Shown here: positions 1-7,545 of the stretch, piece after piece | Position numbering within the stretch: position 1 is the first letter of the stretch | Layout: every line of letters begins with the position of its first letter | Source of the DNA: Aquisphaera giovannonii | Lineage (GTDB): Bacteria; Planctomycetota; Planctomycetia; Isosphaerales; Isosphaeraceae | Direction of reading: 5' to 3' | DNA length: 64,000 nt | Assembly: GCF_008087625.1 (NCBI RefSeq) | Contig: NZ_CP042997.1 | Span: 2,852,001 to 2,916,000 of the forward strand | Notes under the pieces: generated by a model | Told to the model about the DNA's origin: nothing | What the model saw: the letters and a program-made list of their open reading frames with translations, nothing else | Database searches by the model: none | Program-made: the position numbers and the translations under genes

Positions 1-2
1 AG

Positions 3-626
3 AGGGGCGACGCGGCCGACCGGACCCTGGCCAAGGACGTCCTCGCCGCGGCGGAGGCCCGCCTCAACCGGGAGCGGCTGGCGAGGCTCGGGAGCGGCTA
101 CGGGCACGAGACCGACCTCCTCGCCCTCCACGGTGTCATCGGCAGGTGGCACGTCGTCGGCCCCTTCGACCTGGGCGAGAAGAACGAGGGCTGGGCCAGG
201 GACTACATCTCCGAGCCGGACGTCAACGTCGTCGCGCGGTACATGGCCGGCAAGGTCCGGCGACAGTGGAAACCGCTGACGACCCAGGACCCACACGGCA
301 AGATCGACCTCCGCGCCAACCTCGCCGACCGCGACAAGTGCATCGGCTACGCCTACGCCGAGATCGAGGTGGACAGGCCCACCGACGCGGTCCTCCTCCT
401 CGGCGTGGACGACGGCGAGAAGGTCTGGGTCAACGGCAAGAAGGTCTTCGAGCTCTTCGAGGCCCGCGGCCTGACCGTGGACCAGGACAAGATCCCGATC
501 CGCCTCATCGCCGGCACCAATAAGATCCTGCTGAAGATCTACCAGAACACCCTCGGCTGGGAATTCTGCGCCAGGGTCGCCACCCCCGACGGCCAGCCCA
601 TCCCCATCAGGCAGAGGGCCGACTGA
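3..626 (+). CDS. C-terminal part of a large protein with a galactose-binding-like beta-sandwich (5' truncated)
   Basis: The frame is already open at the left edge of the window and ends at TGA 624-626, so only about 207 C-terminal residues are visible. The first ~40 residues are charged and helical. They are followed by a block beginning WHVVGPFDLGEKNEGW and containing DDGEKVWVNGKKVFE. Planctomycete exported proteins often carry this kind of jelly-roll module after a catalytic or HEAT/TPR part; the VWVNGKKV strand is typical of GH2-like sugar-binding or PA14-like folds. The upstream catalytic part, if any, is outside the window, so I do not assign a function. No terminator-like hairpin follows; the next gene is the repressor blaI about 180 bases downstream. 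Confidence 0.6.
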   Translation, partial: RGDAADRTLAKDVLAAAEARLNRERLARLGSGYGHETDLLALHGVIGRWHVVGPFDLGEKNEGWARDYISEPDVNVVARYMAGKVRRQWKPLTTQDPHGKIDLRANLADRDKCIGYAYAEIEVDRPTDAVLLLGVDDGEKVWVNGKKVFELFEARGLTVDQDKIPIRLIAGTNKILLKIYQNTLGWEFCARVATPDGQPIPIRQRAD

Positions 627-697
627 ACGAGGCGCCCACACGCCGAGGGCGGGGAGCCGCGCCGGAGTCGGCCCCCGCCTTCCTCCTTGCGCCGGCC

Positions 698-775
698 TGC
701 TAAATTTTCAGCATAGACCACTTGTGCGCGGAGGCCAGAGTGCTAATATTTTAGCCGAGTGCAGATTTTTCAACA
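698..775. promoter_or_regulatory. Three AT-rich repeated boxes upstream of blaI (putative BlaI operators)
   Basis: Three similar AT-rich elements stand out in GC-rich DNA: TGCTAAATTTTCAGCA at 698-713, TGCTAATATTTTAGCC at 741-756 and a weaker TGCAGATTTTTCAACA at 760-775. The first is a near palindrome with TGCT/AGCA ends. The second contains a perfect inverted repeat, GCTAA-4-TTAGC (742-755). BlaI/MecI repressors bind dyad operators as dimers and usually repress their own operon, so autoregulatory operators are the natural reading. This is inferred from position and symmetry only. Confidence 0.45.
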
Positions 776-809
776 TGCCGCTCGTGCCAGAATTCGGGGG
801 GATCCGTCG

Positions 810-1199
810 ATGTCAAGGCCTGCGGGCGAGGAGCTGAGCCGCCGCGAGCGGCAGATGATGGACGTGGTCTATCGGCTCGGCCGGGCGACGGCGGCGGACG
901 TTCAGCAGGCCATCCCGGATCCGCCCAGCTATTCTGCGGTGCGGGCCATCCTGCGAATCCTGGAAGAGAAAGGGCACCTGAAGCACGAGCAGGACGGCCC
1001 CCGCTACGTCTTCCTGCCGAAGGTCTCTCGCGAGAGGGCCCGCCGCTCCGCGCTGCGGCAGCTCGTGCAGACTTTCTTCGAGGGCTCGACGGCCCAGGCG
1101 GTGGCCGCACTGCTGGGGGAACCCGACGCGAAGCTGTCCGATGAGGAGATCGGGCGGCTGGCGATACTCATCGCGCAGGCCCGGAAGGAGGATCGTTGA
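810..1199 (+). CDS. blaI: BlaI/MecI/CopY family transcriptional repressor
   Basis: This 129-residue winged-helix repressor matches the family length. The N-terminal helix-turn-helix is visible as LSRRERQMMDVVYRLGRATA followed by SYSAVRAILRILEEKGHLKH. A C-terminal helical dimerisation part contains RSALRQLVQTFFEGS. I chose ATG 810 over an ATG further upstream (759) because a GGGGGGA ribosome-binding stretch lies about 8 bases before it and the protein then begins like the family. It is followed after two bases by the M56 peptidase gene, and the AAGGAGGA site for that gene lies inside the blaI 3' end. In the classical system the membrane peptidase triggers cleavage of BlaI and derepression. In planctomycetes such pairs are common and rarely linked to beta-lactamase, so the signal here is unknown. 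Confidence 0.9.
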   Translation: MSRPAGEELSRRERQMMDVVYRLGRATAADVQQAIPDPPSYSAVRAILRILEEKGHLKHEQDGPRYVFLPKVSRERARRSALRQLVQTFFEGSTAQAVAALLGEPDAKLSDEEIGRLAILIAQARKEDR

Positions 1200-1201
1200 C
1201 G

Positions 1202-1858
1202 ATGGACACTCCCCTCGAACGCATCGCCTCTGCATTGGCGGCCTCCATCTCCGACGCGACCGCGAGGGCGACGGTCGTCTTGCTGATCGCCGGCATCGTC
1301 GCGGCGGTGCTCGGCCGATCCTCGGCCTCCCTCCGCCATGCGATCTGGACGGTGGCGCTGGCCGCCGCCGTCGCGATGCCCGCGCTCCTCGTGTTGCTCC
1401 CGGGATGGCGGATTGGCATCCCGCTCGCCGCTCGGATCCGGGAGGCGGCTTCAACCCCGTCCTCTTCCTTCGCGATTCCTGAGCCTGAACCGGAGAAGGA
1501 CTCGCCGATGGCGGGAGCCATCCGGCCGCATCCGTCACGGCCCGTCTCGGAGGCTCCGATCTCCGCTCCGCCCCCGGTGCCGGGTCGCGGGATCACGGCG
1601 GGCCTGGCGCTGATCGGGGTCTGGATGGCGGGCGCGACGGCGGCCCTACTTCCCACGCTCGCGGCCAGGATGCGGCTGACGCGGATCCGGAGGCATGGCG
1701 CGATCCCGGCGGGGAGCCGCGTCCGCGACATCGCCCAGCATCTCCAGGGGGCCCTGCGTGTCTCCGGCCACGTCACACTCCTCCTCGGCAAGGGGGGCGG
1801 CTCGCCCATGACGTGGGGGATCTTGAGGCCGGTCATCCTCCTGCCCGCGGACTCCTAG
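1202..1858 (+). CDS. M56 (BlaR1-like) sensor peptidase, N-terminal membrane fragment ending at an in-frame TAG
   Basis: This segment carries the membrane part of a BlaR1/M56 protein: a hydrophobic helix around ATVVLLIAGIVAAVLG, a second around AIWTVALAAAVAMPALLVLL, a Pro/Ser-rich linker, and a third around ITAGLALIGVWMAGATAALL. After these comes the family sequence leading to the peptidase motif (WGILRPVILLPADS). ATG 1202 is preceded by AAGGAGGA (1185-1192) at good spacing and follows blaI by two bases; a TTG at 1196 overlapping the blaI stop is the alternative start. Translation stops at TAG 1856-1858, only 12 codons before the zinc motif. The protein made from this segment alone would lack the catalytic site. 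The frame stays open on the far side of the stop. Confidence 0.75.
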   Translation: MDTPLERIASALAASISDATARATVVLLIAGIVAAVLGRSSASLRHAIWTVALAAAVAMPALLVLLPGWRIGIPLAARIREAASTPSSSFAIPEPEPEKDSPMAGAIRPHPSRPVSEAPISAPPPVPGRGITAGLALIGVWMAGATAALLPTLAARMRLTRIRRHGAIPAGSRVRDIAQHLQGALRVSGHVTLLLGKGGGSPMTWGILRPVILLPADS

Positions 1859-1885
1859 GGTTGGCCCGCCGGTCGCCTCCGCCTG

Positions 1886-3796
1886 GTGCTGCTGCACGAG
1901 CTGGCGCACATCCTCAGGCGAGACTGCCTCACCCAGCTTGTCGGCCGCCTCGCATGTGCCGCCTACTGGTTCCACCCATTGGCCTGGATGGCGGCCCAAC
2001 GCCAGCGGGCCGAGAGCGAGCGGGCCTGCGACGATCTCGTGCTGCGAGCCGGATCGCGGGCCTCGGATTACGCAGACTGCCTGCTGACTCTCGCGCGGGC
2101 CTCGCGCGGGCAAGCCGGGCTCGTCGCCGCAGCCGTCCCCATGGCCCGGCCGTCGCAGCTGGAAAGTCGGGTGCTGGCGATCCTGGACGGCTCGCGGACT
2201 CGTCGTTGCCTGACCGGGCGGGGCAAGATCGCGATCGCGGCCGCAACGGCCGGGCTGCTCCTGCCGCTGGCCACCGCCCGACTGGCGATCACCACCGCAA
2301 GGGCGGAGGCCGACGGATCCGGCTCGAATTCGCGGGCGATCGTCTCGGGCCGCGTGCTCGATGCCGACGGCAATCCGGTGCCCGGCGCGAAGGTCGCGAT
2401 CATCGGACGCCGGCGGCTCTCGACCCTGACGGCACGGACGGAGACGCAGGAGGCCCTCATCGGGCGGGCCGAGTCGGATGCCCGGGGTGGGTACCGCCTG
2501 GAGATCCCGCGGCCGACGTCCTTGTCCCATTACGAAGTGCACGCCATGGCCGTCGCGCCGGGCCTCGGGGCCGGCTGGACCGAGATCGTTCGCGACGACC
2601 CCGCCCCGATGGCCGACGTCCGGCTGAGCAGAGGGCGGACCGCGGAAGGCCGACTGGTCGATGCCCAGGGGAGGCCCGTCAGGGGCGTCGTGCTCCGAGT
2701 GGCCCGCCTGGGCGTCCCCAGGCCGGAGGGGAGGGGGGTGGACGGCGTCGGCTTCTCGGAGGCGGCTCCCCGCGAGCTGGAGGACATGTGGCCCGGCGGG
2801 GCAACTTCGGGTGCCGATGGATCGTTCCGAATCGCGGGCATCGGCCGGGGCACCACCGTGTGGCTCTCGATCGATGAACCTCGTTTCGCCGAACGGCACG
2901 TCTCCCTCAAGGACGACGGCAAGCGTGAGCGGCCGCCAGAGACATTCGTCCTGCATCCCGGAATGAGCGTGTCCGGGAGGGTGACGCTGGCCGACACGGG
3001 CGAGCCGATGAAGGATGCGATCGTCGAGGTCCGAGCCGGGGCTGACGTCTTCAACGCGGCGCGCGTCAGGACGCGTACCGACGCCAACGGCCGCTTCGAG
3101 TCGGGCCCGCCCCCCGGCAGCCATGTGGCCGTCTGTGTCTATCCTCCGAGCGGCTCGCCCCATGTCGTGTTCGAGAGGAACGTCGAGAACCACGACCCCA
3201 GGAAGCCCTGCGTCATGGACGTCGCGGTGCCTCGCGGAGTGCTCATCCAGGGGACGGTCACCGAGCGGGGAAGCGGGAGGCCGCTGCCCGGCGCGAGCGT
3301 CTATTACGAGAACGGCGGGGGCAACGTGGTGAGCGGGCAGGGTGCCATACCAGGCTGGATGTCGGCCGTTTCCGCCGACGCCCGGGGCCGATACGCCATC
3401 GCCGTCACTCCCGGCAAGGGGCACCTGCTCTGCTACGGCCCGACGGCCGAGTTCGTCTACGAGACGAGGAGTGACAGGGAGCTCCGAGGGGGCACGGAAG
3501 AGGGTCGGCGCAACTACGCACACGCGTTCCGCGCTTACGAGGTCAAGCTGGCAGACGGTCGGGCTGACATGGACGTCGCCCTGACGCCCGGGCTGACGAT
3601 CTGGGGCAAAGTCGTCGGCCCCGACGGGCAGCCCGTTGCGAAGGCTGAGATCATCTCCACCCTCTACATCTCCCCGTTCCACACGACCTGGCGTGGCGAC
3701 TTCACCATCCCTGTCAGGGACGGCCGCTTCGAGATCCATGGCTTCCCGCCGGACCGCAATGTGAAGGCTTCCATCCTGGACGCCGAAAGAGGGTGA
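1886..3796 (+). CDS. M56 peptidase catalytic part plus carboxypeptidase regulatory-like repeats (central fragment)
   Basis: Same frame as the upstream membrane fragment. The first in-frame start after the TAG is GTG 1886, with no clear ribosome site, so independent translation is doubtful. It begins VLLHELAHILRRDC; HELAH (1895-1909) is the HExxH zinc motif of M56. Further on, YWFHPLAWMA and ESERACDDLVL match the family's following helix and third-ligand region. One more membrane helix lies near IAIAAATAGLLLPLATA. The remainder is a chain of beta-sandwich repeats of the carboxypeptidase regulatory type, each starting like VSGRVLDADGNPVPGAKV, AEGRLVDAQGRPVRGVVL, VSGRVTLADTGEPMKDAI, IQGTVTERGSGRPLPGAS or IWGKVVGPDGQPVAKAEI. 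These would be periplasmic sensor or adhesion modules. The fragment ends at an in-frame TGA (3794-3796), after which the repeats continue in the same frame. Confidence 0.7.
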   Translation: MLLHELAHILRRDCLTQLVGRLACAAYWFHPLAWMAAQRQRAESERACDDLVLRAGSRASDYADCLLTLARASRGQAGLVAAAVPMARPSQLESRVLAILDGSRTRRCLTGRGKIAIAAATAGLLLPLATARLAITTARAEADGSGSNSRAIVSGRVLDADGNPVPGAKVAIIGRRRLSTLTARTETQEALIGRAESDARGGYRLEIPRPTSLSHYEVHAMAVAPGLGAGWTEIVRDDPAPMADVRLSRGRTAEGRLVDAQGRPVRGVVLRVARLGVPRPEGRGVDGVGFSEAAPRELEDMWPGGATSGADGSFRIAGIGRGTTVWLSIDEPRFAERHVSLKDDGKRERPPETFVLHPGMSVSGRVTLADTGEPMKDAIVEVRAGADVFNAARVRTRTDANGRFESGPPPGSHVAVCVYPPSGSPHVVFERNVENHDPRKPCVMDVAVPRGVLIQGTVTERGSGRPLPGASVYYENGGGNVVSGQGAIPGWMSAVSADARGRYAIAVTPGKGHLLCYGPTAEFVYETRSDRELRGGTEEGRRNYAHAFRAYEVKLADGRADMDVALTPGLTIWGKVVGPDGQPVAKAEIISTLYISPFHTTWRGDFTIPVRDGRFEIHGFPPDRNVKASILDAERG

Positions 3797-3823
3797 GGCG
3801 CGACGGTCAACCTGGCTCCCGCG

Positions 3824-4243
3824 ATGGCGAAGGAGCCCCCTATCCTGACGCTCCAGCCGGGCGGGACCGCCGCGGCGCGGATCGTGGATGCGAGCGGGCG
3901 AGCCGTCGAGGGCGACGCGGCCAGGATCAACATCGTCTCCACGCCGGGGCATGGCATGGACTACTACGGCAGGTCGCTCAATGGGAAGGAGCGCGGGGGG
4001 CTCATGGCCGATGAGGACCTGTATGCGAACGTCGATCGGACGAACTACTGGGATGGCCCGCGATCGGATCGCAACGGACGGATCACGATGTCCAGGCTGA
4101 TCCCGGGTGCGACTTACCGGGTCTATGAACTCTCGGAGACGCTCGAGGGGCCGCCTCTCTACCGGTGGAGGGACTTCACCGTGCAGCCGGGCGGGGTCAC
4201 CGATCTTGGGGAGATCCGCAGCGGGCGCAAACCGGCCGGTTGA
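3824..4243 (+). pseudogene. C-terminal remnant of the interrupted M56/carboxypeptidase-repeat protein
   Basis: This segment is in the same frame as the preceding fragment, separated from it only by TGA 3794-3796 and ten codons. It starts at ATG 3824 inside a beta-sandwich repeat and contains another repeat start (AAARIVDASGRAVEGDAAR), then FTVQPGGVTDLGEIRSGRK, a normal end for such a repeat array. It has no signal peptide and no convincing ribosome site. I read it as the natural C-terminus of the 1202-4243 gene, cut off by a nonsense codon, rather than a separate gene. Sequencing error at the stop is the main alternative. Confidence 0.6.
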
Positions 4244-4275
4244 GCCGGGGAACGATGCTCGGCCGGTTGCGGACA

Positions 4276-4315
4276 GACCGCCCAGGTCCGTCTCGTCGCA
4301 CGGTCCTGGGCGGTC
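4276..4315. terminator. Bidirectional hairpin between convergent genes
   Basis: Perfect 11-bp stem GACCGCCCAGG / CCTGGGCGGTC (4276-4286 and 4305-4315), extended inward by a further CCG/CGG pairing after one mismatch. It lies between the M56 remnant (+) and the RdgC-like gene (-), whose 3' ends face each other. There is no T-run. Confidence 0.5.
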
Positions 4316-4336
4316 GAGATGCCCGGCCGTCCCGCA

Positions 4337-5488
4337 TCACGCGGCCGCGAGCCACTTCTTGATGCGGCTGACTTCCTTGGACCAGTTCGACCCGTTTCGG
4401 CGGCGGAGGTAGGCCTCGTACAGGAGGTCGATGGTCTGGGAGAGGTGGCGGAGGCTGTCCACCCTGGCGGAGCGGATGTCCTCGGAGGAGAGGCCCTGCT
4501 CCTCGGGCTTCGGGAAGGCGGCGCCGGAAACGGCCATGCTCTCGGCCTGGAGGGTCAGCTCGTACTGGATGCCGTGGCGGACGAGGATCAGGCCGACCTT
4601 TCGCGGCAGCTTGCCGGACTGGAGGGCGCGGAAGGCCTCCGGCAGCCGAGTCGGGGAGTCGTCGGTGAGGCTGTCCCGACCGGTCTCGCCGAGCGGGCAG
4701 TCGAGCGTCAGCGTCTTGGCCACCATCACGGCCACGTCCGAGCTGTCGGACAGCGGGATGGTGTCGCTGACGTTCTGGATCGTGTGCCAGAGCCAGACGA
4801 GGAACTCGTTGCCGAGCTGATCCATGACGTTGGGGGCATTCTCGGCCCACGCGACGGCCGCGAGCTCGGACTGCTCCCCCCCGAAGAGATTCAGCGTGGC
4901 GGCTCCGATCGCGTCCGCGTCGCCCTCGGCCGCGGCCAGGGTGCCGGCGGAGATGGGCTCCAGGGTCCGGTCGAACGTCTCGCGGAAGAGGGAGAGCAGC
5001 CGCTCGCGGGCGGTGTTGCTCGCCGTCCCGGCGTAGAGGATCCCGTTCTGCCCGTCCCAGAGGACGGGGAAGTGGCTCATGCGGCGGAACCGGCCGTCGG
5101 CCGCATCCGCCTGGGCGCGGGCGAGCGCCGCCTCCTTCGCCTCCTGGCGCTGGGCCTTGGTCGGCCGGCCGCTCGGGTTGTTCTTGGCGATCCCGGCGAG
5201 CTCGATCTGGGTGTAGGCCTTCAGCAGGGTGCCGGGGATCTTGTCGGTGTCCGTCCGCATCGCCAGGTGGAGCGAATCGTTGACGAGGTTCTTGGCGAGG
5301 TCGAAGGACACGTCCAGGACATGGTCCCCACCGGACCACCCCACGCTGATGCCGTCGGCGGCGGCGATCCCGCCCTTGCCGATCGCGTGCTTGCCCACGA
5401 GCTCGAGCAATTCCTCGCTGAACGGCAGCGGCGAATCGCCGCCGACTCGATACCGGGTGAAGGTGACGCGTCCGTTCAGGAAGCCCAT
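4337..5488 (-). CDS. RdgC-like (recombination-associated, DNA-binding) protein
   Basis: A 383-residue soluble protein starting MGFLNGRVTFTRYRV, with AGGAGG a few bases upstream of its ATG. The layout resembles RdgC: an N-terminal strand-rich part, a central charged helical segment (NPSGRPTKAQRQEAKEAALA) followed by a strand block HFPVLWDGQNGILYAGT, and then LLSLFRETFDRTLEP. In RdgC the matching parts are a Lys/Glu-rich helix, a 'WID..NGLI.VD' strand and a helix leading to the C-terminal half. RdgC forms a ring around DNA and modulates RecA. This protein is longer than the ~300-residue proteobacterial form because of a C-terminal extension ending WSKEVSRIKKWLAAA. The family assignment rests on layout and a few short matches, so it is moderate. 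It is the last gene of a minus-strand series beginning with thrS. Confidence 0.55.
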   Translation of the reverse strand: MGFLNGRVTFTRYRVGGDSPLPFSEELLELVGKHAIGKGGIAAADGISVGWSGGDHVLDVSFDLAKNLVNDSLHLAMRTDTDKIPGTLLKAYTQIELAGIAKNNPSGRPTKAQRQEAKEAALARAQADAADGRFRRMSHFPVLWDGQNGILYAGTASNTARERLLSLFRETFDRTLEPISAGTLAAAEGDADAIGAATLNLFGGEQSELAAVAWAENAPNVMDQLGNEFLVWLWHTIQNVSDTIPLSDSSDVAVMVAKTLTLDCPLGETGRDSLTDDSPTRLPEAFRALQSGKLPRKVGLILVRHGIQYELTLQAESMAVSGAAFPKPEEQGLSSEDIRSARVDSLRHLSQTIDLLYEAYLRRRNGSNWSKEVSRIKKWLAAA

Positions 5489-5647
5489 TTCCGTTCCTCC
5501 TAGGGGCCGCCCGACGCCGGGGGCGCGGGCACGGCGGATGTCCGTAGTGCCGTCTGGTCACCTTTACATCGGCGGCCGGGGGAGAGGACTGGAGCGTACC
5601 GACGGCCGCGGGGGCCCCGACCGTGCGCGTGGGCCGATTGGTTCCGG

Positions 5648-6145
5648 TCAGGTCAAGTTGACAAACTGGAGGGGGTATTCCGGCCCGTGCTCCTTGAGGT
5701 AGGCGATCACGGCCTGGAGCTCATCGAGCTTCTTCCCGGTAACCCGGACCTTGTCCTCCATGATCTGGGCCTGCACCTTGAGCTTGAGCTGCTTGATGTC
5801 CTTGACGATCTTCCGGGCGTCCTCCGTGTCGACCCCGGTGTGGAGCTTGAGGACCTCGCGGACGGTGTCGTGCGACGCGTCCTCCACCTTGCCCCGGATG
5901 AGAGCCTTCACGGGCACACCTCGCTTGGCCATCTTCTCCTTGAGGACCTGGAGGACCGTGTCGAGCTGGCCCTTGTGGTTGGCCAGGACCGTGATGGCAT
6001 TCTCCTTCTTGTCGAACTCGAGCGACGCCTTCGTCCCCTTGAAGTCGTAGCGGACCGCGATCTCCCTCTGGGCCTGGTCGATCGCGTTGTGCATCTCGAC
6101 GTGGTTGATCTCGCTGACGACGTCGAACGAATGGTTGTCGGCCAT
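5648..6145 (-). CDS. yajQ: YajQ family nucleotide-binding protein
   Basis: The 165-residue product matches YajQ (UPF0234) along its whole length. It starts MADNHSFDVVSEINHVEMHN and contains the family signatures AIDQAQREIAVRYDFKGTKA and IVKDIKQLKLKVQAQIMED, ending LKEHGPEYPLQFVN. YajQ proteins have two RRM-like/ferredoxin folds and bind nucleotides; some proteobacterial members bind cyclic di-GMP. ATG 6145 has GGGAGGAAG upstream. A longer in-frame reading upstream gives basic, non-family sequence and was not used. The gene follows the DcuC-like gene by 77 bases in the same direction. Confidence 0.93.
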   Translation of the reverse strand: MADNHSFDVVSEINHVEMHNAIDQAQREIAVRYDFKGTKASLEFDKKENAITVLANHKGQLDTVLQVLKEKMAKRGVPVKALIRGKVEDASHDTVREVLKLHTGVDTEDARKIVKDIKQLKLKVQAQIMEDKVRVTGKKLDELQAVIAYLKEHGPEYPLQFVNLT

Positions 6146-6222
6146 GGGGACTTCCTCCCGGGGGATGGGTCGTGGTGCGCGCGATCGGACCGTGCGCGGC
6201 GATCGCGTCCAGGATACCCGCT

Positions 6223-7518
6223 TCAGGCCACCTTCAGCAGCGCGGCGGCGATCATGATCAGGCCCCCCGCGGCGAGCGGCCCGGCGACCAGCCGGATCAT
6301 CCTCGAGGCCGACGCGCCGGAGAGCGTGGCGCACATGGCGACCACCGCGGCGGCGGGACTCATGGTCCGCCCGAAGTGGGCCCCCAGCGATGCGAGGGTG
6401 CCCAGCCGCACCGGGTCGATTCCCATGGACGAGGAGACGGGGACGAAGAACTCCATCACCGAGACGGCCGGCGCGATCCCGGTGCCGGACGCGACCGCGA
6501 GCGCCCAGGGGGCGACGGCGGCGACCGCGATCGTCAGGCCGGGCGAGCCGACCAGGCCACGGATGATCAGGCCGATGAGGCCGCTCAGTCGGATCCCCTC
6601 GGCGAAGGTGGAGGCGGCGACGATGAGCGAGATGACGTGGGTGTAAGCATAGCCGGCGCCGTCGAAGAACGCCGTGCCGAAGCGGCGGATCGCCCGGGGC
6701 GACGTCAGCCCGGCGAGGACGATCCCGATGAGCATCGCCGCGAGGATCCGCGCCGGGTCCCGGAAGTCGTGGATCGGCGAGTAGCCCGCGAGCAGCGGGT
6801 CGGCGAAGAGGATCAGCAGCGGCACCACCGGGACGACGGCCTTGAGGAGGTTCACGCGCTCTTCGGGCACGTCCGCGATTGTCCGGCCTTCGGCCTCGTC
6901 CTGCGCCGCGTCGCGTCGCGGGGCCGACAGCCAGAAGGCGAGCAGCGCGGAGCCGCAGGCGAGGAGGTTGAGCCGGGCCGACCGCAGGACCGCCTCGTGC
7001 CCGGACAGCCCCGTCAGCTCGGCGAGCTTGCGCATCTCCACGGCGCCGGGGTTGAAGAGCTCCCCGCCCATCGAGGAGCCGAGCAGCAGCACGGCGCCGG
7101 CCACCTCGGGGCCGAGGCCGCTCGCCAGCAGGAGCGGGACTAGGATGGGCCCGAGGACGGCGGCGGTGCCCGTCTGGCTGACGATCGTCGAGTTGATCAC
7201 GTAACCCGCCGCGATCCCGCCCGGCACGAGCAGCCAGCGGACCCTGCGGAGCGGCTTCAGGAGCAGCCGGACCAACTGCTGGTCGCAGCCGGTCAGCTTG
7301 AGGACGTGGGCGAATCCGAGGGCCGAGCAGATCGGGACGACGGTGGCCGCGTTGGCCATCTCCGCCACGACCTTGTCGAGCATCGGCACCATGCCGCCGG
7401 TGAGCGCGAAGAGGGGCACCGAAGCCGCCAGCAGCACGAGCCGGACCTCCACGCCGCGGACGATGAGCGCGGTCGCGGCGAGCAGGACGAGGATCGCGAT
7501 CGCGATGGTCGGGTTCAT
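6223..7518 (-). CDS. DcuC-like C4-dicarboxylate/anion carrier
   Basis: A 431-residue polytopic membrane protein with about 10-12 hydrophobic helices. It carries DcuC-type signatures: AAGYVINSTIVSQTGTAAVL in the first half, LLLGSSMGGELFNPGAVEM, and in the second half ASGTGIAPAVSVMEFFVPVS. The repeated small-residue loops in each half are typical of the ion-transporter superfamily to which DcuC belongs. The substrate cannot be read from sequence; dicarboxylates such as succinate or fumarate are the family norm. It lies 27 bases after the PLP enzyme gene, so the two are probably co-transcribed. Confidence 0.85.
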   Translation of the reverse strand: MNPTIAIAILVLLAATALIVRGVEVRLVLLAASVPLFALTGGMVPMLDKVVAEMANAATVVPICSALGFAHVLKLTGCDQQLVRLLLKPLRRVRWLLVPGGIAAGYVINSTIVSQTGTAAVLGPILVPLLLASGLGPEVAGAVLLLGSSMGGELFNPGAVEMRKLAELTGLSGHEAVLRSARLNLLACGSALLAFWLSAPRRDAAQDEAEGRTIADVPEERVNLLKAVVPVVPLLILFADPLLAGYSPIHDFRDPARILAAMLIGIVLAGLTSPRAIRRFGTAFFDGAGYAYTHVISLIVAASTFAEGIRLSGLIGLIIRGLVGSPGLTIAVAAVAPWALAVASGTGIAPAVSVMEFFVPVSSSMGIDPVRLGTLASLGAHFGRTMSPAAAVVAMCATLSGASASRMIRLVAGPLAAGGLIMIAAALLKVA

Positions 7519-7545
7519 GCGGCCGCCCCGGGCGGGGGCCGGGCC

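Noticed and set aside
1856-1858. TAG reassigned as a sense codon in this genome
   Set aside because: The gene at 38213-38977 uses TAG as its normal stop, so general reassignment is unlikely; context-specific readthrough remains open.
1646-3952. Long open frame on the minus strand opposite the M56 gene
   Set aside because: Arg/Gly/Pro/Asp-rich shadow frame with no domain, while the plus strand carries HELAH and regular beta-repeats.
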